Positions 26,449-34,628 are shown, counted from the first letter of the stretch. The stretch: DNA of 64,000 nucleotides from Hyphomicrobiales bacterium (GCA_017304475.1 JAFKKV010000028.1:85192-149191), one strand, 5' to 3'. Notes: generated by a model from the letters alone, not told the origin. Numbers and translations: made by a program.

Positions 26449-26694
26449 TCAGGCTTGGCGACGCGGTTTCGACGGCGCGCCCGGCTTGGTTTCCGACGAG
26501 GTGGCGGCCACCGGGTCGCTTGCCGGGAATGTGTCCTTCAGCGCCTTGGTCAGGTCACTGTCTGCTTCATGATCGCCATGTTTCGGCGGCATGGTGGGCC
26601 CCGATCCGGCGATGGCTTCCTCGAATTCGCGCGTTCCCTCGGCCTGCATGTCCTGGGCCTTGCGGTCGGCAAGCGATTTTCCGGAATGAGCCAT
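26449..26694 (-). CDS. Small hydrophilic protein with TFPASDP motif, EcfG-controlled
   Basis: The start at 26694 (MAHSGKSLADRKAQDMQ) follows AGGAGG and gives 81 residues. The C-terminal half contains LKDTFPASDPVAATS, a motif I know from small uncharacterised stress-type proteins of Alphaproteobacteria. There is no membrane segment. A sigma-EcfG promoter lies 25 bp upstream. The longer frame to 26820 runs through that promoter and is not used. Confidence 0.78.
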   Translation of the reverse strand: MAHSGKSLADRKAQDMQAEGTREFEEAIAGSGPTMPPKHGDHEADSDLTKALKDTFPASDPVAATSSETKPGAPSKPRRQA

Positions 26695-26718
26695 ACTGTC
26701 CTCCTGTTGTTCATCATC

Positions 26719-26743
26719 AACTGAGGGCACGTCGATCGGTTCC
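26719..26743 (-). promoter_or_regulatory. Sigma-EcfG promoter, GGAAC-N16-AGTT
   Basis: On the minus strand GGAAC (26739-26743) and AGTT (26719-26722) stand 16 bases apart, the same -10 variant as in front of phyR. It would drive the 81-residue gene and the DUF3309-like gene behind it. Confidence 0.65.
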
Positions 26744-26766
26744 AGGGGAAGGCCATGTCGCACCCG

Positions 26767-26791
26767 GGAACTTCCGCGCGCCGGACGGGTT
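26767..26791 (+). promoter_or_regulatory. Sigma-EcfG promoter, GGAAC-N16-GGTT
   Basis: GGAAC at 26767-26771 and GGTT at 26788-26791 face right, 28 bp ahead of the DUF2188-like gene. With the leftward site at 26719-26743 they form a divergent pair. Confidence 0.68.
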
Positions 26792-26818
26792 TGTCGCTGG
26801 TGACGAGGGAGGGCGGCC

Positions 26819-27079
26819 ATGCCTGAGGTTCATTATGCGGTGATCCAGCATGACGGTGGTTGGGCCTATCGGCTGGGCGAGGTCATTTCGGAGACTTTCG
26901 CGTCGCGGGACGAGGCCCTGGTGGCCGCCGAAAGCGCGGCGGCCCGCCAGCGCACGCCCGGCGAGGCCGTCGAGATCGAATATGAGGACGGCGACGGCCG
27001 CTGGCACAAGGAGCGTTCGGCCGGCGACGACCGGCCCGAGGCAACCGTCGACGACGCCACGCGCCGGAGAGAGCCGTGA
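26819..27079 (+). CDS. DUF2188-like small protein, EcfG-controlled
   Basis: The 86 residues follow the DUF2188 pattern: a short beta start (VHYAVIQHDGGWAYRLGEV), a helix rich in Ala (SRDEALVAAESAAARQ) and a C-terminal strand that ends DGRWHKERS. The function of that family is unknown. It overlaps the next small gene by one base at its stop, and a likely operon runs on to the lipid-kinase-like gene. Confidence 0.82.
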   Translation: MPEVHYAVIQHDGGWAYRLGEVISETFASRDEALVAAESAAARQRTPGEAVEIEYEDGDGRWHKERSAGDDRPEATVDDATRRREP

Positions 27080-27282
27080 TGGGCCATCCGATCCCGAAAC
27101 ACAGTCCCGGTTTCGACGAGGACGATCCGGCCCGCCGCCGGCGGGTGCCCGACGACGACCGCGAGGCGGTGATCGATCCGACACGCCATCCCGACCAGGA
27201 CCCGGCGATCGACCGGCCGATCGACGGCGTCGACGACCCGCCGGGCGAGCCGCGGACGGGCGATGACCAGGGGCCCGATTGA
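27079..27282 (+). CDS. Small acidic, proline-rich protein
   Basis: These 67 residues are almost entirely Asp, Pro, Arg and Gly (DEDDPARRRRVPDDDREAVI and so on) with no domain. The ATG at 27079 has GGAGAG upstream; a GTG one codon earlier is also possible. It is presumably translated with the DUF2188-like gene. It may be a disordered stress protein, but the evidence for a function is nil. Confidence 0.55.
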   Translation: MGHPIPKHSPGFDEDDPARRRRVPDDDREAVIDPTRHPDQDPAIDRPIDGVDDPPGEPRTGDDQGPD

Positions 27283-27337
27283 TCCGGCCATGATTGATCC
27301 GGCCATGATTGATCCGGGCATGACTGATCTCGCCATG
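27278..27337. repeat. 15-bp tandem repeat, four copies
   Basis: ATTGATCCGGCCATG is present twice exactly (27278-27292, 27293-27307), then ATTGATCCGGGCATG and ACTGATCTCGCCATG (to 27337). The array overlaps the end of the small acidic gene and lies in the leader of the lipid-kinase-like gene. Confidence 0.9.
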
Positions 27338-27415
27338 AACCAGGATCTGTCCAGGCGGCCGACCTCCGATCGGGAAGAGACCGGCAATGTTTCGAGGGGG
27401 CGATTGACCGAGAGC

Positions 27416-28333
27416 ATGGCATTTGGACTGGCGCCGGGCGCCTCGGTGGCGATCCTCGCCAATCGCAGTTCGGGGCTCACATCGCGCACCGGGCAGGCCG
27501 TCGACATCGCGGTGTCGATGCTCGCCGCGCATGGCTTTTACCCCCGGCTGTTCATGGCGAAGCGCGGCCGGCTGGGCGAAGCGCTGGCGGCCTGCCGGCG
27601 CGACGATCCGGATCTCGTCATCGTCATCGGCGGTGACGGAACCATTCTCGCCGCCGCGGAAGCCTTTCTCGAGACCGGGACGCCGCTCGCCATCGTGCCG
27701 CTCGGCACGGTCAATCAGCTCGCCCGCGACCTCGATATTCCCCTGGATCCGCAACTGGCCATGGCGGCGCTGGCGGCCGGCACGGTCAAGGGCATCGATG
27801 TCGGACGGGTCAACGGCCAGGCCTTTCTCTGCACCTGCGTGGTCGGGCCGCTCGCGCGGCTGCAGCGCTATCGCGAACAGGCGCGCGGCCGGCTTCCCGC
27901 GACGCTGCTCGCCATGGCGACGACCTTGCTGAAGGCCTTCAGCCTGAGACCCATGCATCTGGTTCTCGGCGACGGCGCCCGCACCTGGCGGGAGGACAGC
28001 CGCGGCGTGATCGTCTCGGTCAATCCGTTCCTGACCCAGCCGTCGCGCATTCCCAGGCGCGGCCGGCTCGATGGCGGCCGGCTGGCCGTCTATGCCGCGC
28101 GCGACCATGGCCGCCTGACGCTGGTGCGGATGGCCGCGGCCATTCTCGCCGGGCGTGGCGGCGACGATGCCGGCATCGTTTATCACGAGGCGCCCGCCGT
28201 CACGATCGCGGCGCGGCGCAGGCGCATCACCGTCCTGAACGACGGCGAGGTCCGCCTCCTGGCGACGCCGCTACGCTTCGAACTGAGCCCGGCGGCCCTG
28301 CATGTCCTGGTGCCTGGCCCCGCCGGCGCCTAG
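27416..28333 (+). CDS. Diacylglycerol-kinase-like lipid kinase
   Basis: This 305-residue member of the DAGK catalytic-domain family (DgkB/YegS type) phosphorylates a lipid or sphingoid base with ATP. The nucleotide motif GGDGTI lies in DLVIVIGGDGTILAAAEAF. The second family motif is PLGTVNQLARDL, and the C-terminal NDGEV replaces the usual (D/N)GE. A TTG at 27404, closer to GAGGGGG, is an alternative start. Its stop overlaps the otsB gene end by four bases on the opposite strand. Confidence 0.85.
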   Translation: MAFGLAPGASVAILANRSSGLTSRTGQAVDIAVSMLAAHGFYPRLFMAKRGRLGEALAACRRDDPDLVIVIGGDGTILAAAEAFLETGTPLAIVPLGTVNQLARDLDIPLDPQLAMAALAAGTVKGIDVGRVNGQAFLCTCVVGPLARLQRYREQARGRLPATLLAMATTLLKAFSLRPMHLVLGDGARTWREDSRGVIVSVNPFLTQPSRIPRRGRLDGGRLAVYAARDHGRLTLVRMAAAILAGRGGDDAGIVYHEAPAVTIAARRRRITVLNDGEVRLLATPLRFELSPAALHVLVPGPAGA

Positions 28334-29115
28334 GCCGGCCTGCCATTGGCGATGCGCGACAGCCAGGACCGCACCTCCGCCGGCTGCTGGAAGGCCGCGT
28401 CGGCGTGGCGGAAATGCTCGCCCGCCACCTTCAGGCCGAAGCCGCCGGCGGCCTCGGCCACAGTGAAGGCATCCTCGTCGGCGCGGTCGTCGCCGATCAT
28501 GATCGGGATCCGTTCGGCAAAGGGCTTTCGGCGCATGATTTCCCTGAGCGCGGTCGCCTTCGACGTGCCGTTGGGGATCACCTCGATCACCGCGCGGCCC
28601 TCCTTGAGGTGATGATCGAGATTGAGCTCGACCAGGAGATGGGCCAGCGTATTGAGCAGTGCGGGTCCTGCCTCCGGCGCCTGGCGGAAGTGAACGGCGA
28701 GGATCGGCCCCTTATATTCCAGCCGGACGCCGGGATGGCTTGCCGCAAGCGCAACCGCACGCGCGAGCAGGGCGGGCGCTATCGCGGGCGGCAGGGGCTC
28801 GACCGGCCCCGCCGTGGCGAAGCTGAATTCGAGGCCATGGAGGCCTGAGCCGGCAAGCCGGGTGGGGGCGATCATGCGCGCGACATCGGCGAGATGCCGG
28901 CCGGTCACCACGGCGACGGCACCGCCGAGGCGCTGCTGCAGCCGGGCGAGATCGGGCGTCAGGGTGGGCGGCAGGATCACCTCTTCGGGCGTGTCGGCAA
29001 TGTCCACCAGCGTGCCGTCGAAGTCGAAATAGACGGCATAGTCGTCCGGACGCAGGCAGATCTGCGGAACCAGCAGGTCCGGCAGCGATCGGGATCTGGA
29101 GGCGTCGGTCATCAT
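28330..29115 (-). CDS. otsB: Trehalose-6-phosphate phosphatase
   Basis: This HAD-superfamily enzyme removes phosphate from trehalose-6-phosphate. The first motif DFDGTLVD has its two aspartates at residues 31 and 33. The fourth motif is GDDRADEDAF, and TGRHLADV and GLHGLE are typical of OtsB. The 261 residues match. The ATG at 29115 (MMTDAS) was chosen, and the N-terminal extension in the same frame is arginine-rich. No otsA lies nearby. A perfect sigma-EcfG promoter is 84 bp upstream, so trehalose synthesis here is stress-controlled. Confidence 0.93.
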   Translation of the reverse strand: MMTDASRSRSLPDLLVPQICLRPDDYAVYFDFDGTLVDIADTPEEVILPPTLTPDLARLQQRLGGAVAVVTGRHLADVARMIAPTRLAGSGLHGLEFSFATAGPVEPLPPAIAPALLARAVALAASHPGVRLEYKGPILAVHFRQAPEAGPALLNTLAHLLVELNLDHHLKEGRAVIEVIPNGTSKATALREIMRRKPFAERIPIMIGDDRADEDAFTVAEAAGGFGLKVAGEHFRHADAAFQQPAEVRSWLSRIANGRPA

Positions 29116-29198
29116 GCAGCCTGTTGGAGAGATATCCGGCGGGGCCGTCCGGGGCAGGGCGGCCGGCCGGGGAATTCCGGTCTTGGGATATGGGGCGC

Positions 29199-29223
29199 AA
29201 CGCCGGTGCATCGGCGAGGTTCC
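29199..29223 (-). promoter_or_regulatory. Sigma-EcfG promoter of otsB, GGAAC-N16-CGTT
   Basis: On the minus strand GGAAC (29219-29223) and CGTT (29199-29202) match the consensus exactly. The predicted start near 29192 gives a leader of about 77 bases. Confidence 0.8.
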
Positions 29224-29320
29224 GGCGCGCATTCTAGCGCATGGCGGCCGGCCGTCGAGGAACCCGATCGCCCGGGCTTGTGAAGGGGACGCCGCGAGGG
29301 CTTGAAATCGGCAGCGGACG

Positions 29321-29346
29321 GGAACTGTCGGCCCGGCCTTTGGGTT
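29321..29346 (+). promoter_or_regulatory. Sigma-EcfG promoter, GGAAC-N17-GGTT
   Basis: GGAAC at 29321-29325 is followed after 17 bases by GGTT (29343-29346). It faces the 51-residue gene and is divergent from the otsB promoter. Confidence 0.6.
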
Positions 29347-29370
29347 GTTGAGGGGAACCCAGAGGAGGCG

Positions 29371-29526
29371 ATGATGATGCACCCGAAGGAACCAGGTGGC
29401 TGGCAGGATGCCCAGGCGCCGGAGAAGCCCGATGACGGCAAGCGCGGCCAGCAGACCCAGACCGGCAGCCGCGAGAAGGAACAACAGGGCGGCCAGAAAA
29501 GCGGGCCCGCCGGCCAGCAGCGCTGA
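29371..29526 (+). CDS. 51-residue hydrophilic protein, EcfG-controlled
   Basis: AGGAGG at 29363-29368 precedes three consecutive ATG codons, and the third (29377) has the best spacing. The product is rich in Gln, Lys and Gly (REKEQQGGQKSGPAGQQR at the end) and has no domain. The strong ribosome site and the EcfG-like promoter are the evidence that it is real. Confidence 0.62.
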   Translation: MMMHPKEPGGWQDAQAPEKPDDGKRGQQTQTGSREKEQQGGQKSGPAGQQR

Positions 29527-29626
29527 TCCGGCCGGCCCGGGCTATCGGGCACAACCGCGCGGCGATTGGAACAAAACAGGAAACGTGTCATCCACGGGCT
29601 GATGCCACCGAGGGGATGATTCGGCC

Positions 29627-31696
29627 TTGTCCGCTGCCGCCAGCTATCTGACCAAGCTCAACCCCGAGCAGCGGCGGGCGGTGGAACATGGCGCGGGCGC
29701 TGCCACCGGCGGCGGGCCGCTTCTGGTGATCGCCGGTGCCGGCTCCGGCAAGACCAATACGCTGGCGCACCGGGTGGCCCATCTGATCGTCGGCGGCGCC
29801 GATCCACGCCGGATCATGCTGCTGACCTTTTCGCGCCGGGCGGCGGCCGAAATGACCCGCAGGGTCGAGCGCATCGCAGCCGAAGCGCTCGGCGCCAAGG
29901 CGGGCGTGATGACCGATGCCTTGAGCTGGGCCGGCACGTTTCACGGCGTCGGCGCGCGCATCCTGCGCGACTATGCCGGCGAGATCGGCCTCGATCCCGG
30001 CTTCACCATTCACGACCGTGAGGATTCGGCCGATCTCATCAACCTCTGCCGGCACGAGCTCGGCTTCTCCAAGACCGAAACGCGGTTTCCGACCAAGGGC
30101 ACCTGCCTTGCCATCTATTCGCGCGCGGTCAATGCCGAGATGGCGCTGGAGGAGGTGCTTCGGCTGGCCTTCCCCTGGTGCATCGCCTGGACCGCCGAAC
30201 TGAAGCAGCTGTTCTCAGCCTATGTCGAGGCCAAGCAGGGCCAGAACGTGCTCGATTACGACGACCTGCTGCTCTATTGGGCGCAAATGGCCGCCGAACC
30301 GGCGCTGGCGGAGGACCTGTCCGCCCGTTTCGACCACATCCTGGTCGACGAATACCAGGACACCAACCGGCTTCAGTCGTCCATCCTGGTCGCCTTGAAG
30401 CCGCGCGGCACCGGCCTGACCGTCGTTGGCGACGATGCCCAGTCGATCTATTCGTTCCGCGCCGCGACGGTGCGCAACATTCTCGATTTTCCCGGCCAGT
30501 TCGATCCACCGGCCGCGATCGTCACGCTCGACCGCAATTACCGCTCGACCCAGCCGATCCTGGCCGCCGCCAATGCGGTCATCGGCGAGGCCAAGGAGCG
30601 CTTCACCAAGAACCTCTGGACCGAGCGCGCCTCCGGCGCCCGTCCCGGGCTGATCACGGTCCGGGACGAGATCGACCAGGCGCGTTATGTCGCCGACCGG
30701 ATCCTGGAAAATCGCGAGGCGGGCACGGCGCTGAAGGCCCAGGCCGTGCTGTTCCGCACCTCCCACCACGGCGGTCCGCTGGAGGTCGAGCTCGTCCGGC
30801 GCAACATTCCCTTCGTCAAGTTCGGCGGGCTCAAATTTCTCGACAGCGCCCATGTCAAAGACCTCCTGGCGCTGCTCCGGCTGGTGCAGAACCCGCGCGA
30901 CCGGGTCGCCGGCTTCCGGGTGCTGCAGCTCATTCCCGGCATCGGCGCCGGCTCGGCCGGGCGCCTGCTCGACCACATGGCCGTGGCCGAAGACCCGGTC
31001 GCCGCGCTGGCCGGCGCGCCCGCGCCGCCGCGTGCCGCCGCCGACTGGCCGGCCTTCGTGGCGCTTGTCGGCGATCTGCGCGCCGGCCGGTGCGGCTGGC
31101 CGGCCGAACTCGGCGCGGCCCGGCTCTGGTACGAGCCGCATCTGGAACGCATGCATGAGGACGCGAGCGTTCGCCGCGCCGATCTCCTGCAACTGGAGCA
31201 GATCGCCGGCGGTTATGCCTCGCGCGAGCGGTTCCTGACCGAACTGACCCTCGATCCGCCCGACGCCACCAGCGACCAGGCCGGCGTGCCGCTGCTCGAC
31301 GAAGACTATCTCATCCTGTCGACCATCCATTCCGCCAAGGGCCAGGAATGGAAATCGGTCTTCGTGCTCAATGCGGTGGACGGCTGCATTCCCTCCGATC
31401 TCGGCGCCGGCACCAGTTCGGAGATCGAGGAGGAGCGGCGGCTGCTCTATGTCGCGATGACGCGGGCCAAGGACGACCTGCATCTGATGGTGCCGCAGCG
31501 CTTCTTCACCCATCAGCAGTCCTCCGGCGGCGACCGGCATGTCTATGCCCAGCGCACGCGCTTCATCCCGCCGGCCATTCTGGCGCTGTTCCAGCACGGC
31601 ACCTGGCCGGTGGCGCGCGATCAGGCCGGCGCCTCCCGCGCCACCGCGCCCCTGAAGGTCGATATCGGCCAGCGCATGCGCGGCATGTGGCGCTGA
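29627..31696 (+). CDS. UvrD/PcrA-type ATP-dependent DNA helicase
   Basis: This superfamily 1A helicase of 689 residues unwinds DNA in repair or replication. The Walker A is AGAGSGKTNTL, motif Ia TFSRRAAAEM, Walker B ILVDEYQDTN, motif III GDDAQSIYSFRAA, and motif VI LLYVAMTRAKDDLHL. It is slightly shorter than UvrD (about 720) and resembles the second UvrD-like helicase of many Alphaproteobacteria. The TTG at 29627 has AGGGGA upstream. No stress promoter was found in front of it. Confidence 0.93.
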   Translation: MSAAASYLTKLNPEQRRAVEHGAGAATGGGPLLVIAGAGSGKTNTLAHRVAHLIVGGADPRRIMLLTFSRRAAAEMTRRVERIAAEALGAKAGVMTDALSWAGTFHGVGARILRDYAGEIGLDPGFTIHDREDSADLINLCRHELGFSKTETRFPTKGTCLAIYSRAVNAEMALEEVLRLAFPWCIAWTAELKQLFSAYVEAKQGQNVLDYDDLLLYWAQMAAEPALAEDLSARFDHILVDEYQDTNRLQSSILVALKPRGTGLTVVGDDAQSIYSFRAATVRNILDFPGQFDPPAAIVTLDRNYRSTQPILAAANAVIGEAKERFTKNLWTERASGARPGLITVRDEIDQARYVADRILENREAGTALKAQAVLFRTSHHGGPLEVELVRRNIPFVKFGGLKFLDSAHVKDLLALLRLVQNPRDRVAGFRVLQLIPGIGAGSAGRLLDHMAVAEDPVAALAGAPAPPRAAADWPAFVALVGDLRAGRCGWPAELGAARLWYEPHLERMHEDASVRRADLLQLEQIAGGYASRERFLTELTLDPPDATSDQAGVPLLDEDYLILSTIHSAKGQEWKSVFVLNAVDGCIPSDLGAGTSSEIEEERRLLYVAMTRAKDDLHLMVPQRFFTHQQSSGGDRHVYAQRTRFIPPAILALFQHGTWPVARDQAGASRATAPLKVDIGQRMRGMWR

Positions 31697-31731
31697 GGCT
31701 CGGGGCCGGCCGGTTGGCCGGCAGCGCGGCC

Positions 31732-31756
31732 GGAACCTCCCGCCTTCGATCGGGTT
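31732..31756 (+). promoter_or_regulatory. Sigma-EcfG promoter, GGAAC-N16-GGTT
   Basis: GGAAC (31732-31736) and GGTT (31753-31756) stand 16 bases apart, 54 bp ahead of the DUF883-like gene. Confidence 0.7.
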
Positions 31757-31809
31757 GCATCCTTGACGGGCGCGAGGCCCGCATTGTCGCGATCCGATGG
31801 AGGCATGTC

Positions 31810-32091
31810 ATGGCTGATGCGCAAGGCCGCACGGGACCGAAGGGGGCAGGGGCGGACGGCCCGACCGAGCTCGAGGACAAGATCGTCCGCGGCGCCAGCG
31901 ATTTGGCCTCCTCCGCGAGCAAGACGCTGAAGACCGTCGGTGTCGACACCGATGTCATGGTCGATGCCGCCAAGGGCCAGGCGACCGAATTGCAGAAACT
32001 GCTGATCGACGAGATCGCCGCCCGGCCGTTCCGGGCGCTTGGCATCGCCGCGGCGATCGGCTTCGTGGTCGGCGTGTGGAACGCGCGGTAG
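31810..32091 (+). CDS. DUF883/ElaB-YqjD-like membrane-anchored protein, EcfG-controlled
   Basis: The 93 residues have a helical body and a C-terminal membrane anchor preceded by Arg (AARPFRALGIAAAIGFVVGV). This is the plan of E. coli YqjD/ElaB, which tether ribosomes to the membrane in stationary phase. The stretch VGVDTDVMVDAAKGQATELQ recurs nearly unchanged in the protein coded at 43897-44229, so the two are paralogues. GGAGG is upstream of the ATG. Confidence 0.85.
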   Translation: MADAQGRTGPKGAGADGPTELEDKIVRGASDLASSASKTLKTVGVDTDVMVDAAKGQATELQKLLIDEIAARPFRALGIAAAIGFVVGVWNAR

Positions 32092-32145
32092 GACCGATGC
32101 TTGTTTTCGCTTGATCTGCGAGCGACCGGCGTCCGCGCGCGCTCT

Positions 32146-32232
32146 CGTCTTGGCCGGGCTTGTCCCGGCCATCCACGAATTCTCCTGAGGCCGCGCAAGA
32201 CGTGGATGCCCGGGACAAGCCCGGGCCAGACG
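32146..32232. repeat. Intergenic palindromic repeat family A
   Basis: The left arm 32146-32177 (CGTCTTGGCCGGGCTTG to CATCCACG) and right arm 32201-32232 (CGTGGATGCC to CCAGACG) are inverted copies. The repeat fills most of the gap between the DUF883-like and transglutaminase-like genes. Confidence 0.88.
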
Positions 32233-32288
32233 CGGTGAGGGTGGGCGCGCTCGCGAATGACCGGCGCTTCCACGTCAGGTCATAAGCC

Positions 32289-33194
32289 TCAACGCCCCGG
32301 GCGGTGCCGCTGCGAGGCGGTCTGGGCGGCGTGGGCGCGGCGATCTTCGGCGCTCACCGGGAAGCGCTGGCCGAGAACCTCCTCGGCGATGACCTCGAAA
32401 CGCGTCAGCCTATGGGCGCCGAAGGAATTGATGATCGGCACGTCGGCGGCATCCTGGCCATAGGCCATGACGATGCGGCCGATGCGCGGCATGTTGTGGC
32501 GCGCGTCGAATGTGTACCACTGGCCGTCGAGAAAGGCCTCGAACCAGGCGCAGAAATCCATCGGGGCGGGATCCCTGGGCACGCCGATATCGGGCAGGTA
32601 GCCGGTGGCGTAGCGGGCGGGAATGTTCATGCAGCGGCACAGCGTGATCGCCAGATGGGCGAAGTCGCGGCACACCCCGACGCGCTCCTCATAGGCCTCG
32701 GCCGCGGTGCGCGTGTCGCGGGCATATTGATAACCGAAGCCGAGCCGGTCATGGACGAAGCTGGTGATCGCCTGAACGCGCCCCCAGCCGGGAGCGACCG
32801 CGCCGAAGCGCTGCCAGGCCATGGCCGACAATTGATCGGTTTCGCAATAGCGGCTGCCGCGCAGGAAGATCAACGTCTCCGCGGGCAGGTTTTCCGGGGC
32901 GACCTCGCCGGCCGAAGGCGCCACCGTGTCGGGAAAGCCGGGGTCGAAGATCACGCCGCCGGCCGCGAGCGACAGGCCGCCCGCGGGCGCCGTGATGCGC
33001 CGGCTGAGATTGCCGAACTGGTCTTCGTGCAGCGACTGCTCGACCGGCATGGCCGGGTCGGCCAGCGCCAGCGCGGAGAGGTCATGGGCTTCCGTCAGGT
33101 CCTGCCGCCGCCCGGGATGGATGTCGAGCAAGGTGATCAATGGCGTCGGAGCGTCGCAGGCGATGTCGATGTGAAAGCCATAACGGATATGCAT
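32289..33194 (-). CDS. Transglutaminase-like cysteine peptidase family protein
   Basis: The 301 residues have a beta-rich N-terminal half and a transglutaminase core. The catalytic cysteine is in ERVGVCRDFAHLAI, followed by PARYATGYLPDIG. The next triad region reads DFCAWFEAFLDGQWYTFDARH. At the usual His of HAW there is Cys, and a His follows in DARHN. As I recall, rhizobial relatives have Ser at that site, so this is a subfamily trait. The ATG at 33194 has GGAG upstream. Substrate unknown; no EcfG promoter was found. Confidence 0.82.
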   Translation of the reverse strand: MHIRYGFHIDIACDAPTPLITLLDIHPGRRQDLTEAHDLSALALADPAMPVEQSLHEDQFGNLSRRITAPAGGLSLAAGGVIFDPGFPDTVAPSAGEVAPENLPAETLIFLRGSRYCETDQLSAMAWQRFGAVAPGWGRVQAITSFVHDRLGFGYQYARDTRTAAEAYEERVGVCRDFAHLAITLCRCMNIPARYATGYLPDIGVPRDPAPMDFCAWFEAFLDGQWYTFDARHNMPRIGRIVMAYGQDAADVPIINSFGAHRLTRFEVIAEEVLGQRFPVSAEDRRAHAAQTASQRHRPGR

Positions 33195-33327
33195 TGCACG
33201 CTCCGGCGGCGGAAAAAGCGGGGAACCGCGACGCCATGCTACAGCACGGACGCGCGGGTTGGCGCCATCCTTTCGTAAAAAGGGCGCGAGCGGCAAGCTC
33301 GCGCCCGATCGGCTCGATGGCTGAGGC

Positions 33328-33720
33328 TCACATCCAGTAGGGGCTGGTGCCGTAATAGTCGTAGATGCGCTTGCCGTAAGTACGATCGCTCCAGTCCGGC
33401 TCGCCGGCTCTGTCATACATCGGCGCGTTTTCCAGCCGGTCGCGGGTCAGCGGCACGACATAGCCGCCGCGCCCGGTATCGTATTTCAGCACGCTCCAGG
33501 GCAGCGGATGGTATTTCTCGCCGATGCTCAGAAAGCCGCCGAAGGACATGACGGCATAGACGACATGGCCGGATTCCTTGTCGAGGATGATGTCGTGGAT
33601 CTCGCCCAGATGCTCGCCGGCGCTGTTATAGACTTCGGTCCCCACGACCTGGTCCGCCGCGATGATGGAATGGGCGGATCGGGCCGCGCCGGACAGGGTT
33701 CCCGTGGCTTGGTTGGCCAT
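33328..33720 (-). CDS. PRC-barrel domain protein, EcfG-controlled
   Basis: These 130 residues carry a PRC-barrel domain near residues 20-95 (VVGTEVYNSAGEHLGEIHD, then DKESGHVVYAVMSFGGFLSI and KYHPLPWSVL). The C-terminus is Tyr-rich. The domain binds partners in photosynthetic reaction centres and RNA-processing proteins, and stand-alone versions are common stress proteins in Rhizobiales. GGAGATT precedes the ATG at 33720, and an EcfG promoter lies 55 bp upstream. Confidence 0.87.
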   Translation of the reverse strand: MANQATGTLSGAARSAHSIIAADQVVGTEVYNSAGEHLGEIHDIILDKESGHVVYAVMSFGGFLSIGEKYHPLPWSVLKYDTGRGGYVVPLTRDRLENAPMYDRAGEPDWSDRTYGKRIYDYYGTSPYWM

Positions 33721-33774
33721 TTCGCAATCTCCAGGTTTTGCTGCTGAACCCGCTCGGCGGGTGGACAACAAGGA

Positions 33775-33800
33775 AACGCCCCCCGCAGCGGCCGGGTTCC
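33775..33800 (-). promoter_or_regulatory. Sigma-EcfG promoter, GGAAC-N17-CGTT
   Basis: On the minus strand GGAAC (33796-33800) and CGTT (33775-33778) are 17 bases apart, in front of the PRC-barrel gene. Confidence 0.72.
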
Positions 33801-33835
33801 CGGTCGCGGTCGATAGCGGATGGTTGCCGGCCGCG

Positions 33836-34600
33836 TCAGATCAGTGGCCGCGGCGTCGCCTCGCGTTCGAACTGCGCCGCCATGCGGGCGGTCAGGCGCG
33901 GGTTGAGCAGGGTCAGCCGCCCCCCGGAAAAGGTGAACAGGCCGGCGCGCCGCAGCCTGGACCAAGTCTTGCTGGTATGGACCAGCGACAGCCCGAGCGC
34001 ATCCGCCATGTGCTGCTGCGACAGGGGGAACTGGAAGGTGCGGTCGTTGACCAGGCCGAGCGCGTCGGACCGCCGATAGAGCGAAATGATCAGCGCGGCG
34101 ACCCGTTCGGCGGCATTGCGCTGGCCGACCGAGACGAGGTTCTCGTCGACCATGCTCTCCTCGCGCGAGCCGAGCCAGGCGAGCTCATAGGCCATGGCGG
34201 GCATCTTGACGAACAGGTCCCAGATATGGCGGCGGGCGAAGACGCAGACCTCGGCGTCGGTCAGCGCTTCGATGCCGTGCTGCGACGCGCTCAGGAGCGA
34301 GGCCTGCAGCCCCAATATGTCGCCGGGCAGCAGGAAATTGAGGATCTGCCGCCGCCCGTCCGGCAAGGTCTTGTAGCGATAGGCCCAGCCGGCGAACAGC
34401 GTGAACAGCTCGGCATTGGTCTCGCCCGGGCTGATGATGTCGGTGCCCGCCTTGATCAGGCGGTGATCGATCTTCATCGACTGGATGAACGAGACGTCGG
34501 CATCGCTTTTGTCGGCAAAGACCGGCTTTGCCCGAAGCGGGCAGGCGGCGCAGGGAATTCCGGCGCGCGGCAGGCGGCTTTTGTCGTTTATCACGAGCAT
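33836..34600 (-). CDS. Crp/Fnr-family transcriptional regulator, EcfG-controlled
   Basis: The 254 residues hold a cyclic-nucleotide-binding-like sensor domain (KIDHRLIKAGTDIISPGETN, then LLPGDILGLQASLL) and a winged helix near residues 175-235 (PLSQQHMADALGLSLVHTSK). Two cysteines near the start (CAACPL) recall FNR/FixK relatives, but four spaced cysteines for an iron-sulphur cluster are not present. The ATG at 34600 follows GGAGA. Such regulators are frequent second-tier members of the alphaproteobacterial stress response. It is divergent from the BacA-like transporter. Confidence 0.88.
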   Translation of the reverse strand: MLVINDKSRLPRAGIPCAACPLRAKPVFADKSDADVSFIQSMKIDHRLIKAGTDIISPGETNAELFTLFAGWAYRYKTLPDGRRQILNFLLPGDILGLQASLLSASQHGIEALTDAEVCVFARRHIWDLFVKMPAMAYELAWLGSREESMVDENLVSVGQRNAAERVAALIISLYRRSDALGLVNDRTFQFPLSQQHMADALGLSLVHTSKTWSRLRRAGLFTFSGGRLTLLNPRLTARMAAQFEREATPRPLI

Positions 34601-34628
34601 TCGGGTCTCCCTGCTTGGACAGCACGAC

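Noticed and set aside
27278..27337. CRISPR array
   Set aside because: The units are 15 bp and directly adjacent with no spacers. It is a simple tandem repeat.
27263..27415. N-terminal extension of the lipid kinase through the tandem repeat
   Set aside because: The extension consists of IDPAM repeats and charged residues unlike the family. The family sequence begins just after 27416.
29568..29592. GGAAC before the helicase gene as an EcfG promoter
   Set aside because: At 16-17 bases there is CATC instead of NGTT.
32289..33194. Loss of the transglutaminase His as a sign of an inactive enzyme
   Set aside because: As I recall, rhizobial relatives also lack His at this site and keep DARHN, so it is a subfamily feature rather than a defect.
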